From: Rugalucina vietnamica
Taxonomy: Eukaryota; Mollusca; Bivalvia; Lucinida; Lucinidae
DNA: 64,000 nucleotides
Direction: 5' to 3'
NCBI GenBank assembly: GCA_964017185.1
Contig: OZ024879.1
Coordinates: 39,768,383-39,832,382, forward strand
Position numbers and translations under genes: made by a program. The stretch's first letter is position 1; each line of letters begins with the position of its first letter. The notes under the pieces were generated by a model. The model was given only the letters and a program-made list of their open reading frames with translations. It did no database searches and had not been told where the DNA came from. Of this stretch, positions 22,180-32,525 are shown in pieces.

Positions 22180-22497
22180 ATTTTCCGAACTTTGGTTCAG
22201 GACATTTTGATAAGTGTAATGTTTCCTTTGGTGAGAAAACGAGTATTGTGAAAGTTTGTGTCCAGTAAATACATCACACACGGATTGGTGAATACACTTC
22301 GATAAAACATGAGGTTTGATTAGTCTTATTTGTTATGGAGGTTGTACAACAGAAATCACTAGTTTAAAAAATGGCGACTGATCATCAGAATTTTAGTAGA
22401 CGTAGACACCTCTGGCTCAGAAGATAGAGAAGCATGCTGGAGTAATAGTATGATATTGAGAAAATACTCTGAATCATTTTGTATATTTTATTTACAG
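22180..22497. other. Upstream intron/flank of the secreted-protein gene
   Basis: No ORF. The stretch ends in 'tgtatattttatttacag', a good splice acceptor 4 bases before the ATG at 22502. The first coding exon is therefore probably preceded by a 5' UTR intron. The upstream non-coding exon and promoter could not be placed. Confidence 0.4.
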
Positions 22498-22501
22498 GAA
22501 A

Positions 22502-22610
22502 ATGGATTTTCCATTTATGGCACTGAGCTTATTGTTCGCCATAAGTTATGGGTTCGTCAAAGGCATTGACAATACAGCTACCCTGAAGCAAATTTTGACC
22601 AACTTTAGAG
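22502..22610 (+). CDS. Secreted protein gene, coding exon 1
   Basis: Encodes residues 1-36 of a 197-residue protein. MDFPFMALSLLFAISYGFVK is a typical signal peptide (hydrophobic core residues 5-19), with cleavage likely near residue 20. The exon ends AGAG|gtaaca, leaving one base of the next codon, and joins exon 2 (23485-23969) in frame. The ATG is the first in frame after a strong acceptor. The protein family is not recognised. Confidence 0.6.
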
Positions 22611-23969
22611 GTAACATCCGCTCGCATCTATTGTAAAATGAAAGCGTCAACAAAATACAATATTTGTTTAGATATGAAATTGATGACTTTGTCGACCGAG
22701 GTGCTTTTCTTTTAGAAAAAATCATTTTGTACATAAAATAAAGTTGAATGATGTTTTATTTATTTATTTATTTTTATTCAGTTTTACGTCCCTTTCATGA
22801 TTATTTCAGCTCATATGAAACGGGCCAATCAGTAGGTGGGGCGAAAACGGGAGAATCCCGAGAAAAACACCTGACACACCCGCAAGCAGAACTTGGCTTG
22901 TCTCACATGCGGCGAGAGCGGGGATCGAACCCACACCAGGCACAGCGGTGAGATGAAACAGCGCCCTTAACCGCTCGGCCACGGGGGCCGCCTGAATGAT
23001 TTATAACTGCACGCATTTTTTTTGTTGATTTTACAGATTTGTGTTTATTAATCATTACGAAAACTTGCCCATATACATGATATAGGGAATCTTTAGGGTG
23101 TAAAAATGTAATTCTCAATAGAAAAAAATTAATATTTTTTCTTATTTTTGCTCAAAATATTGACTGAGGGTACATGTTAGAACCGCCTTGGCGAGTACCC
23201 ACAATCTATGCTTTTGAGCAAAAATAAGAATAAAAAGGTATACCCCTGCAAACCCAATTTTTCTATATAAAAATCGGGGTTCAAGGGGGTATGCTTTTCA
23301 TGGACATGTTTTCTTGTTGTATTTACTTACATGTACATGATATATTATATCGACAAAATTCACTGTCGGTACTAGGCTACATGTAAGTTGTCTTGGATGT
23401 AAGTTTCATAGAAATAACTCGCTGCATTTAAGATAAGCTTAACACTTTTAAAAGAGTCCAATTCTAAATCTATTTTTGACACAGCAGATGGCCTCTCAGG
23501 GGTCACCGATCACATGGCTGATCACGTGGTATCCAGAATGGATTCTCGACAGAAGCGTGCTGCAAGAGCTGAATTCACCAAGGCCTGGCTGAAAATAGTG
23601 AAAAAAGCCCAATCCATTGTCTTTGGTGGACCGGACAAAAAAACAAAATACATACTTGTTCGTGGAAACGTTGATGAAGCTCTTGATGATTTTTATTCGT
23701 TGCAGCCAAAGCGAACAGCCCAAAATCCTGCTGATGGATCGCTTGTCGGCGTGTCTGGAAACCAGGTGTTTCAGTTGATATCAATGAAGTCATATCCTTT
23801 CCCAGTGCTTGAAATTTTGAATACAAAGCAAGCACAGAGGTATAGGCTTTTTAGTGTAAACAAACGTTTACGTGGTGTCATTTACCTAGATGGAACGCAC
23901 CAACCACAACACTTAAAGGAACTTGAGGATTTCCTAAGCGACCCAAACAATTTTGATGATGTATACTGA
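22502..23969 (+). CDS. Two-exon gene for a novel secreted ~197-aa protein
   Basis: Joining 22502-22610 to 23485-23969 gives one frame of 197 residues ending in TGA at 23967-23969. After the signal peptide come a short acidic/neutral segment, a furin-type site RQKR (residues 58-61) and a basic, helix-prone stretch (AARAEFTKAWLKIVKKAQ). A ~110-residue mixed domain follows, with a charged C-terminus (LEDFLSDPNNFDDVY). No cysteine is present, so there is no disulfide scaffold. The 874-bp intron has GT..AG ends and has absorbed a SINE and a family B element. The joint conservation of frame and splice sites supports a real gene. Function is not inferable; a secreted effector or hormone-like proprotein is possible. 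Confidence 0.6.
22775..22992 (-). mobile_element. tRNA-headed SINE, copy 1 (in intron)
   Basis: On the minus strand it starts GGCCCCCGTGGCCGAGCGG (A box, Leu/Ser-tRNA type) and has the B box GGGTTCGATCCCCG. It continues into 'gtgtgtcaggtgtttttctc', a conserved tail 'ttcatatgagctgaaataatc' and 'aagggacgtaaaactg'. Copies at 31330, 63131 and 63440 share the tail. Polymerase III-transcribed, LINE-mobilised by class. Confidence 0.8.
23053..23318 (+). mobile_element. Family B fold-back element, copy 7 (in intron)
   Basis: Starts CATTACGAAAACTTGCCC and ends GGACATGTTTTCTTGTTG. The palindrome apex is shortened ('accgccttggcgagtaccc'). Confidence 0.75.
23485..23969 (+). CDS. Secreted protein gene, coding exon 2
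   Basis: The acceptor 'tatttttgacacag' precedes the exon. A second AG three bases on (NAGNAG) would remove one alanine. With the G from exon 1 the frame reads ADGLSGVTDHMADHVV... to ...PNNFDDVY and stop. The exon supplies residues 37-197, including the RQKR site. No AATAAA was seen within 150 bp downstream; 'tatgaaaaatag' near 24090 is the nearest A-rich candidate. Confidence 0.6.
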
Positions 23970-24104
23970 TTCAAATCAGGTGCTCATTTTGACACTAATT
24001 ATGAGAAGACAAACTCTGCCATTTTAAATCAATTAAGGACTGTATGCATGTAGTGTTACCTTGTTAACATGTTTACAGTAACAATTCTTTATGAAAAATA
24101 GATA

Positions 24105-24284
24105 ATACCTAAACCTATTTAAAATATGAAAACGCACATAGGATGCAAACAATACAAAAATTCTACATCAAAACCGAAAACAATAAGAACCACCACAGAA
24201 GTATCGCCTGGAACGATCAGTAATATAAAATTACTGGCTGGCTTAAACTAGTAAGTCACCCTCAGCTTTTGCAGCGGTTTGAGC
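24105..24284 (-). repeat. Dispersed repeat F, copy 2 (partial)
   Basis: Shares 'atatgaaaacgcacatagg', 'aagaaccaccacagaagtatcgcc' and 'gaacgatcagtaatataaaattactgg' with F copy 1. Confidence 0.6.
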
Positions 24285-24478
24285 ATCCATGATGGTTTAA
24301 AGCGTATTTGAGTCCCCAGCTGTGTAACATTGATGACTGTCAAAAGTATCCACTTCTGTTGTGGTTCTATTTGTTTTGATGTTTGTGTTGTTTTCACCTT
24401 TCACATGCGTTTTCATATATGTCATTCTCTTCATTCGCTTAATTTTGGAAATCAATTCATTTTGTATCAGAACCTAAT

Positions 24479-24985
24479 CATTACGAAAACACGCCCATGC
24501 AATATACAGAAATATTTGTTTGTGAAAATGAAAAAAAATTCACTGGAAAATTTTTGATATTTTTGCTCAAAACACAGATTGTGAGTACACGTTAGAACCG
24601 CCTCACCGAGGCGGTTCTAACTAGTACCCACAATCCTCACCGAGGCGGTTCTAACGAGTACCCACAATCTATGTTTTGGAGCAAAAATAAGAAAATAGGT
24701 ACATATATACCCCAGTTTTGATATCGTAACGTGCAGCTAAGCCAAGCCACAGAAAGCCCCGTCGGTGGAAAAGCATGCTCATCCACCAAGGGTGGTTTAC
24801 TGCGCTATATACTCAATACTAACTCGATTCACAAAGTTTCGAGTTTAAAATTTGCATATTGCAAGCACTCAATATGCCGCTAATACGTTGCACCAACGTA
24901 CTTTTTCCAAGGGAAGCTATCCCGTGACACTATGTAAACGTAGTGTTTAAGGGGGTATACATTACACGGACATGTTTTTGTGATG
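24479..24985 (+). mobile_element. Family B element, copy 8, with internal insert
   Basis: Ends CATTACGAAAACACGCCC and GGACATGTTTTTGTGATG. Two oddities: the palindrome apex is tandemly duplicated ('ctcaccgaggcggttctaac' twice, 24600-24655), and ~225 bp of unrelated sequence (about 24722-24945) splits the usual 'ccccagttttgctatataaaagtggggtt' block. Confidence 0.75.
24722..24945. other. Unidentified ~225-bp insert inside family B copy 8
   Basis: GC-richer than its host, with small hairpins such as GGTGG-aaaagcatgctcat-CCACC and 'gtaacgtgcagctaagccaagcc'. It matches none of the other repeats in the window, and I found no tRNA, snRNA or 5S signature. Confidence 0.4.
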
Positions 24986-25335
24986 ATTGTTATTTTTCAA
25001 CTGGGTTTAGGGTGGGTCTCATTTTTCAACTGGGTTTAGGGTGGGTCTTTGGTTCCACTTGTGTCAGATCCTGATTATTGCTTTCTTTATCGTTTGTTGT
25101 AAAGATCATTTTTTTTTCGTCTGTCCTTGCCAAATATGCTTTGACCTTGTGGTAAAAGTCTTGCCAGGTCAATGTGCACATTCAGGCGTTAAAACATGAT
25201 TTTGATACTAGTCGAATGTTGTTTAATTGAAACTTTGTACAAACTTTGCTTTCATTTTCATGCAATTTGGTCAAATGGAAAGTATCATACCAAACCATGT
25301 CAAATAATAAATCTGAACAAAGTAATGACTATAGT
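24986..25335. other. No gene; 31-bp tandem duplication
   Basis: ATTTTTCAACTGGGTTTAGG (plus gtgggtct) occurs twice in tandem at about 24989-25048. Nothing else is recognised. Confidence 0.4.
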
Positions 25336-25442
25336 TAGAGCCGCATCATGTGTTTTGAACCGTATTTTCGCATAGTGAAAACAAAGGCGCTGAATTACTG
25401 CACAGCTGATCAGCGTCTTTGTTCTCGCTTCACGGATAGTAA

Positions 25443-26428
25443 TTTGCTCTGAGCAAATTCAAAGAATTTATGTCCCCCGCCTGTGTTTTTGTTGATATAA
25501 TAGTGCCAATAAAAATGTAATTGCAGGATGTATGTGAAAATAAATTGTTTATTTAATCCTAGATTTACTTTGTTTTAAATCCATCTCAACTGATTGTATG
25601 AGAGGCCTATTGATTATACCGTATTTGCTCTATAAAGTGTACATGCTCCAATACGCACACACCCAGGTTTTTTTCCCCCTGAAAAACATGTTCAAGAGCT
25701 CATTGAATGATTGCTGCAACAGTACAATCTGGAAAAAAGTTGTTTTAGTGAATGATGTCATACAATACTCTATATTATGAGCTGCCTCATATGAAAACCA
25801 ACATTTTGCATATGTGAAAACAATGGCGCAGATCAGCTTTGCAGTAACATTGTTTTTGCTACACTGATAGTATAATTCTTCTTCTTTCTAAATCTAAAAG
25901 TTCCAACCTCTAGCCATCTAATGAAGGATGTACAGCCTGGTATGTGTCAGACCTGATCGAAAATTGTATTGCTGGTTAAAATTGCGAAAAAAGTGTCAAA
26001 AATTTGTCTGAGGATTATATCCAAATCACATGCACATCTTCAAAGCATGGTCAAGACATCTGTAAAGTTTCAAAAGAATCGGAATAAAACTGTAGGAGGA
26101 GTTTCGCCCACAAGGTAGCCACCATCCATTCATTTGCATTGTCAAAATGTCCGAAAAATTGTGAAAAAAGTGTCAAAAATTAATCTGAGGATTATATCCA
26201 CATGCAGATCTTCAAAACATGGTCAAGACATCTGTAAAGTTTCAAAAGAATCGGAATAAAACTGTAGGAGGAGTTGCACCCACAAGGTACATACTCCTAT
26301 AGGGGGACGGAAGGACAGAAGGACGGAAGGACGGACGGAATGACGGAAAGCCAAAAACTATGTCCCTCCGCTTTTCTTCGAAAAGGCGGGGGACAAAAAA
26401 GTGACCCGGAACTGGACAATTTACTGTA
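25443..26428. mobile_element. GTCCCCCGCC-ended insert with direct repeats
   Basis: 'tatgtcccccgcctg' near the left edge is mirrored by 'aggcgggggacaaaaaa' at the right (26382-26398). Near the right are a GGACGGAA microsatellite (26305-26345) and two copies (about 25985-26110 and 26165-26290) of a block starting 'gtgtcaaaaatttgtctgagg' and ending 'ataaaactgtaggaggagtt'. The 60-residue ORF at 25598-25780 is probably chance. Confidence 0.55.
25779..25977 (-). mobile_element. Family A MITE, copy 10 (nested)
   Basis: Starts 'gagctgcctcatatgaaaacc', has 'tgatagtataattcttc', and stops at 'attgctggtt' without its terminal 20 bp. It lies inside the insert that splits copy 9, which orders the events: copy 9 is the oldest. 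Confidence 0.7.
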
Positions 26429-26683
26429 CAATTAATCTACTTTCTAAAATCAAAATGCAAAGCTTCCAGCCATCGTCTGCAGCTACATAGGCCGATTTAT
26501 GTCAAATCTGGTCGGAAACCCCAAAGACCGGTTTCTCTCGGCTCATACGTAACACCTAAATGTCTAAAATAGAATGTCTAAAATACTACCAGCTGACAAA
26601 ATCAATACTTCCGATGAAATCATAATATTGACACAAAGCAATTAATTATGCACGTTCAAGACACCTACATGTACCTATGCTTA

Positions 26684-26963
26684 CATCAGGAAAAAATGTC
26701 CATGCAAAGTTTACCCCCTTGAACCCCACTTTTATATAGTAAAACCGGGGTTTGCAGGGGTATACCAATTTTTTCTTATTTTTGCTCCAAAACATAGATT
26801 GTGGGTACTCGTTAGAACCGCCTTGCCGAGGCGGTTCTAACGAGTACCCACAATCTATGTTTTGGAGCAAAAATAAGAAAAATATTGAACTTTATCTAGT
26901 GAAATTTTCAATTTTAACAACTTAAGAAAAATCTGTATATTACATGGCCAGGTTTTCGTTATG
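26684..26963 (-). mobile_element. Family B fold-back element, copy 9
   Basis: Ends CATCAGGAAAAAATGTCC and GGCCAGGTTTTCGTTATG. The palindrome arms are the most perfect in the window: 'gagcaaaaataag' to 'cgttagaaccgcc' on both sides. Confidence 0.85.
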
Positions 26964-27039
26964 ATATGCCCCTCTGATTACTGGTTCGCGGCTAAAGCTG
27001 AACCTGATAAAAGTGGTTCAAGTCAATCCATCAATACAT

Positions 27040-27318
27040 TATAAATCTTAGTGGCTTACTCGGGCGTGTATATTTTAAACACTTTTTAGATATCATGAAC
27101 TCCTGATTTTGGGTAAAAATCCAATGATAAAATGGAGGTAACGTCCCGACATGACCATAGCTGTTGCTTGGTATGTTAAGCATCAATACAAACATACAAA
27201 CAGAATCTTGATGCTATACAGCACCATCACGATTAAAATCTAGTTCGAGTATCTCAGTGGCCACCCATAGAGATATAGTTGCTTACTCGGCTTACTATAT
27301 GCTCTATATGTATTAAAT
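27040..27318. repeat. Repeat H pieces
   Basis: 'atggaggtaacgtcccgacatgaccatagctgttg ... taagcatcaatacaaacata' is an H copy. 'gtggccacccatagagatatagttgcttactcgg' nearby repeats part of 27045-27070. Confidence 0.4.
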
Positions 27319-27320
27319 AC

Positions 27321-27560
27321 CTGGGCCCAGTTGTTCAAAACTAACGACGTCGTTAGTTAACGTTTCGTTGCAATTTCAAACATTAATATTACAAATACAC
27401 TGTTATTTTTTGTTGAAAAAATGTGAGAATCCTGCAAAGGATTCTCACATTGTTTCAACAAAAATAACAGTGTATTTGTTACTTTAGCTGATATTGGCTT
27501 AACAAATTTAGGTCTTAACGATATCGTTTAGCTAACGATGCTTTGAACAACTGGGTCCTG
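27321..27560. mobile_element. CTGGGCCCAGTTGTTC inverted-repeat element
   Basis: Ends CTGGGCCCAGTTGTTCAAA and TTTGAACAACTGGGTCCTG, with 'actaacgacgtcgttagttaacg' / 'ttaacgatatcgtttagctaacg' inside. A near-perfect inner palindrome (27390-27482; 'acactgttattttttgttg' with its complement) surrounds 'tcctgcaaagga'. A non-coding MITE, 240 bp. Confidence 0.7.
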
Positions 27561-27730
27561 ATTGTCATTCTGTTTTCCCCACCTCGGCTGTTTGGATGGA
27601 ACTTTGATCCTGATTGCACCGGTTCCAGACACTTGGAGTGACAGATTTTCTTGGAGTGGGAGTCTTTTTCTGATTGCGCCTTTTCCTGATCTTTGCCTAC
27701 TTGTACTTCCTCATCATTGCTTAGGTATAC
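27561..27730 (+). repeat. Dispersed repeat F, copy 3 (3' part)
   Basis: 'attgtcattctgttttccccacctcgg ... ttggagtgggagtc ... gattgcgccttttcctgatc'. Immediately follows the previous element. Confidence 0.6.
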
Positions 27731-28004
27731 CTTTTTATGTCAATCTACTAAGTGTGAAACAAAAAACCCATTTTGTGAAGCTGAATGTTTTGTGCTTTAC
27801 TTATTTTATTGCATTTGTTTAATGGTAGTAGTTTATTACATACGTCTTACATCAGAGTTATTGTTTTGTGTTTTCTTGAAGTGGCGATAAAAAGCCAAAT
27901 CGTGTAAAACCTAGAGGTCTTTAATTTCTTAAAAATCAGTTTATAAATCAAGGTCGGCTTTATGTTGTCTGGCAAAAGTTTTGTAGTTGAAGCTTTTCAT
28001 TGTA

Positions 28005-29007
28005 CAGTGGACTCGACAATGGCGAATCACTAACAGGTCAAACGCTATTATTTTAAACATGACCATGGGAATGTTATTCTGTTTGGTACTAAGAACATCT
28101 AACATATCTCAGCTTTACAGGAAAATAATAATTTTGATTCATTAAATTTCCTAATGGGAGATAACTCTGTTGATATGATACCTCCCGCATTAGACAATGG
28201 CGAACCAAACTCGACAATGGCGAATCAAATAGTTTATAGCCCAAAAAGAAACCATTTTAGAAGGGTATTTATGCACACAAATGGTGCCACCATCATGCGA
28301 AGCTAAACGATGTTCGATTATAATGTGTTAATTTGTTTTGGTGCTTTACGTTCACTGTCAACAGCAAATGCCATATGGGAAAGCAAATGCCATATGGGAA
28401 AGGTCAATTATACCGATCCAAGCACGGCTATTGCTTTAACGAATCAATGTAAGCCTGAAAGCAAGAGGGTTGACCCACGACTTGCATCAATATTACTTAC
28501 GCCATTGACCAAACCAAATTGTCCCTGGACGAGCCTTCGAAAGGTAGATTATCAGTACTTTGTGCACACTCTTTTCACCACACAAAGTATGATTCGCTAT
28601 TGTCGAATTACATATACATCTTTACACCCATATATCTACCTTCAATGTCAAAATTGTTATCAAAAACAGGCAGAGTGCATAACCAGGGATATTAGGCATT
28701 AAAGTAATGCAAAAATGGTCATAACCAAATGATAATAAACGAGGTTAGAAACACATTTTATCTGAACAACACTTTTTGCGGAACAATAAACTAGGCATCT
28801 TACTTGAGGGGTCAAGCGTTTCAGCAACCCTGATTTTATTGTCCGGTGGAATTTTTACTCCATCCTTTTACCAACCCTCAAGGCATAGATGAAAGTAAAT
28901 GACAGAGTTATATAATAAATAATATTTTGTCTAAGTTTCAAGAAATTCTGCAACATCTTGAAGCGTGATTCGCCATTGTCGATGATTCTCCATTGTCGAG
29001 TTCATTG
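28005..29007. mobile_element. Mariner-like element (TSD TA), non-autonomous
   Basis: Left CAGTGGACTCGACAATGG and right CCATTGTCGAGTTCATTG are inverted repeats flanked by TA (28003-28004, 29008-29009). Extra copies of CGACAATGGCGAATC sit just inside both ends (28203-28232, 28970-28985). This suits a Tc1/mariner/pogo-type transposase. The internal ORF 28310-28702 (130 aa) shows no DDE motif and is probably not a gene. Confidence 0.7.
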
Positions 29008-29303
29008 TATTTTTCCATCTTCCAGCTTGAGATATTGAATTTAATTTTAATTGTATCAACTCCTAGACTTTCTATTGTTCGTGTTTACTGTGTTTAATTT
29101 CCTTGCAAACCAAATCAATCGCTATTTTGTACACCGACACTCGTATAAAATACGACAACGAAGAATTTAAGAGTTAGCTAAAACAAGCATTTGGCCGACA
29201 GTAACCAACGTACTGCACACCTTGTTAATTATCGTACTTTCTTCTGAATCATCCTTGATTTTACCATTTCCTAGCGTAGTCATCACCATTGCCATCTACT
29301 TAG

Positions 29304-29439
29304 CATTACGAAAACTTGCCCATGTAATATACAGATATTTTTTAGCTTTAAAAATTGAAAATTTTTAGGTGAAAAAAATCGATATTTTTCTTATTTTTGC
29401 TCCAAACATAGATTGTGGGTACACGTTAGAACCGCCTCA
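29304..29439 (+). mobile_element. Family B element, left half only
   Basis: Starts CATTACGAAAACTTGCCC and stops at 'agaaccgcctcag', within a few bases of the palindrome centre. Confidence 0.75.
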
Positions 29440-29479
29440 GACTGTGCAGATAACATCAATGATGTATCAGGATAGAGAT

Positions 29480-30000
29480 CGTTTTGGTTAATTTGCAAGA
29501 CGGCTGAAATGGAATGGTCATTTGAAATAATCAGCGTGTTATTAAGACACGCCGTATCTTTGACGTTATTTTGTCCCAAAGTATTGTACTCACAAATTGT
29601 CACGTATTCCATCTTTTACTCAGCTGATCCGTATTTTCTGAGTCTCTTTAAGTAATCACTAAAATAAATGAGTGCTGTTTTTGACCTGAGATGATCTAAG
29701 ACACTTACATATGTCCTTAATATACATGTAAAGCGGCCAATTATCATAAAACGTAGGCCCAAACTCAGTTCCCTAAAAAAAACGTATCTGTGACATGTTG
29801 TGCTGTCCCAAATGAATGTTCTCACATATTGCCACGTACATGTACAAGATATTTCACCCAGCTGATCCGTATTTTCCTAGTATGTTAAGCAATCACTTAA
29901 ATAAATGATTGCTGTGTTTGACCTGAGATGATCTAAGAAACGGAAGGATGTCCTGAAAGTAGAGCGGTCACTTATCCTAAAAAGTAGGCATAAATTCAAT
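29480..30000. repeat. Diverged tandem duplication, period ~245 bp
   Basis: Two related units, each with 'cagctgatccgtattttc' (about 29621 and 29867), 'aaataaatga' and 'gacctgagatgatctaag'. The three ORFs here (29391-30092, -) are by-products of the repeat. Confidence 0.6.
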
Positions 30001-30429
30001 AATACCATATAAGCCTCGACATGACTGTAGCTATACGGACATGAACCAACCGTAAGGTTAGTATTTTCAGATCCCTGCGGAATAGTAAGCATCAGGTGCC
30101 TTTTATAATAAGCCTGTCATGTCTATATAATGTAGCTAATGAAAGTGTCCGCGAATAAAACTGAAATCACGACAATCATGTCAATCGGATTTGAATTCGG
30201 GAGCTTTACCTGGGTCAGTAATAAGTTCTCTTCTCCAAAGGATGGCCAATCTGCTACGTTATCGTTACCAGGCGAAATTTCACAGACACCAACATGCTTG
30301 GTTGTGCGGGCGCGTTTAATTGATAATTCTCCTTTGATACGGATTTAATGGTGTTTCGTGACTTTTCATTTCCAACTATCGGGTAATCCGCTATGTTCTT
30401 CAAATGAAGATGGCCATAGTTTCGTCATA

Positions 30430-30640
30430 GGTTAATTTATAATCCAGATAAGCAAAAGACTTTCAGAAGTCTTATGCTACTTCTAATTAATATGTCTCGA
30501 TATCAAAACACTTTGACAGTATGCCGTCTGGTATGATGTTTGTTTTTCATTAACTCGTTGGTTGATTTGCCGTCAAACTAGACGAAGATGGTTAAGTTTT
30601 ATTTTGGTCTACTGACAATGTTGTGTGTGTTTAAATTTGT
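30430..30640 (+). repeat. Dispersed repeat J, copy 1
   Basis: 'cagaagtcttatgctac', 'tttgacagtatgccgtctgg' and 'gacaatgttgtgtg' recur at 42960-43180 and 55960-56130. Confidence 0.5.
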
Positions 30641-30726
30641 TATGTTCACAAAATCGAATGTACAGCTATTTATTATATGAAGTGATGAAATATAGAGAAA
30701 TATGTATTAAATATAACCAATATTTG

Positions 30727-31160
30727 AAAAAGTTATATTTTCACATGTGAAAATATAAAAAAGTTATATTTTCACATGTGAAAATATAAGATTTGGGAAT
30801 ACGCAAATTACGATTCCACCGTTTCATTTCTAATTTATACATAACTAAATTTTATAATCTATACTATTGTTGACGCAATGAACGTTCACACACAATAGCG
30901 ACGTAATGACGTGACGTAATGACGTCATTTAAGATTTTAACGTCATATGCTTTAGCGCGCAACGTTACAATGACTACATGCAATATAATAAAAAGAAAAT
31001 TCAAGTTTTTGTCGTGAATATGACTTTTATTTCATCTCGTGAAGTGAAAAATTATATATTTCATTCGTGCCTTCGGCACTCATGAAATATAAAAAATTTT
31101 CACTTCACTCAATGAAATAAAACTCATATTCACTCCAAAAACTTGAATATCCTCTATATA
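30727..31160 (+). repeat. Family K repeat with long 3' hairpin, copy 1
   Basis: Starts with a tandem pair of the palindrome TATATTTTCACATGTGAAAA (30733-30790). Ends in a ~110-bp hairpin (31013-31135; arms from 'gtgaatatgacttttatttc' to 'attcgtgcc', loop 'ttc') followed by 'gaatatcctctatat'. K2 at 54170 shares the same order of parts. Confidence 0.6.
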
Positions 31161-31329
31161 GTACATTTTAAAAACTGACGTTAGCTTCAATGACCTGCGC
31201 CCAGAACAATAAGGATTCCTTAAAGTTTTTTTATTAAGGCTTTACGAAAAACCTTTTCTAAATTTTATCGTAGACATTATGAATTGATTTCCAAATATAA
31301 TGTTGGGTTAAAGACGCTTTTAAGTCTTA

Positions 31330-31530
31330 ATAACTCGGTCATTTCACCGCTGTGACCGGTGTGTATTCGAGCCCCGAACTGGCCACATGTGAGACAGGCC
31401 AAATTCTGCTTGCGGATGCGCTAGGTGTTTTTTTCTCGGGGTTTTTACCGTTTTCGCCCACCTACTGATTTACCCGTCTCATATGAGCTGAAATAATCTT
31501 GAAAGGGACGTAAAACTGAATAAAAATGAA
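31330..31530 (+). mobile_element. tRNA-headed SINE, copy 2
   Basis: B box GTATTCGAGCCCCG (31361-31374), then 'gtttttttctcggggtttt' and the common tail 'ctcatatgagctgaaataatc', 'aagggacgtaaaactg'. The A-box region is degraded. Confidence 0.7.
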
Positions 31531-31559
31531 CAAATATCCAACGCTTAAATTGCTGCCGA

Positions 31560-31900
31560 GAAAAGACCACAATGACAAAAAGGAATTGATGCAATGTAAA
31601 CATACGGTAAGCTGAGCGAACAGATATTTCCCTAAAGGTGATTACTCAGATACGTGAATTTAACACCATTTAGCATAAAAAATGTTATTTCAGTGCAAAA
31701 TGCTATTCAGTCTAAGACACTAGATGGATTCTACATTGTGTGAACATACGGTAAGATGAGCGAGCATTTATTTCCTGAAAGGTGACTTCTAAATACACGA
31801 ATTAACGCCATTTAGCATCAGACAGTTATATCATAACAAAATGATACTCGGTCTAAGACACTAGATGGATTCTACATTGTTAGATCGCAGTCAACAGTAT
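31560..31900. repeat. Diverged tandem duplication
   Basis: Two units of ~150 bp: 'acatacggtaag(c/a)tgagcga', 'ttcc...aaaggtgattact', 'gtctaagacactagatggattctacattg'. No coding signal. Confidence 0.5.
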
Positions 31901-31945
31901 TACATTTTCGCGAAATGTATATATCCGTACACACCAGATTCATAT

Positions 31946-32164
31946 GAGCCGCCTCATGAGAAAACCGGCGATTTGGTTTCTGAACAGGTAAGACACAAAC
32001 CGAGCTGTACAAGCACAATCGCAGGCTAGAGGCTGGAAATTTCGGATCTAGAAAGAAGAGTTACTGCGAAGCTGATCGGCGCCTTTGTTTTCGCATTCTT
32101 GGCGATTTTGTAAACAACGAAATAACACATTATGCAAAATGTTGGTTTTCTCATGAGGCGGCTC
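31946..32164 (+). mobile_element. Family A MITE, copy 11 (TSD ATAT)
   Basis: Ends GAGCCGCCTCATGAGAAAAC and GTTTTCTCATGAGGCGGCTC are a perfect 20-bp inverted repeat, flanked by ATAT (31942-31945, 32165-32168). One arm of the central palindrome is lost. Confidence 0.85.
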
Positions 32165-32192
32165 ATATATTACAAGGGTATAAAAAAAAATA

Positions 32193-32517
32193 GCTCGGCA
32201 AATAGGTCACTGTATGGGCGTTACCTTATGAATACGCTATTGGGTATGGTCTACTTTTGACCTAGGTAAAAGCTAAAGGTATACAGTTGAAAGACTCAAC
32301 TCACATGTTGTCCGTTAGAATGAAAATCCGAGTTTGTCTAGTTTACTGGATTGGACAAAATAGGTAGCTGATCTTTAACGGTAAAATATGTGACAGTGCT
32401 CTAGGCTGACTGAATTCGACTTTTCTATTATCTCCCTACTTGAACAGATTGACTAGTCGACCACGCCCAGATATGAATATTACAGTTGCCGCCCATACAG
32501 TGACCCATTTGCCGAGC
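32193..32517. mobile_element. GCTCGGCAAAT inverted-repeat element (TSD TA)
   Basis: Terminal inverted repeats of about 28 bp (GCTCGGCAAATAGGTCACTG and its partner CAGTGACCCATTTGCCGAGC), flanked by TA. 325 bp, non-coding. Lies 28 bp from family A copy 11. Confidence 0.7.
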
Positions 32518-32525
32518 TATACGTA

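Larger units (their letters stand above)
25337..26546 (-). mobile_element. Family A MITE, copy 9, split by a nested insertion
   Basis: The left part (25337-25442: 'gagccgcatcatgtg ... ttcacggatagta') and right part (about 26429-26546: 'gtacaattaatctactttctaa ... ccggtttctctcggctc') are the two halves of one family A copy. About 985 bp of other repeat separates them. Confidence 0.7.

Noticed and set aside
24722-24945. snRNA or 5S rRNA pseudogene
   Set aside because: No match to the diagnostic blocks of U1, U2, U4, U5, U6 or 5S that I could recall.
28310-28702. 130-residue ORF as a transposase
   Set aside because: Lies in a mariner-like element but shows no DDE/DDD triad or helix-turn-helix; too short.
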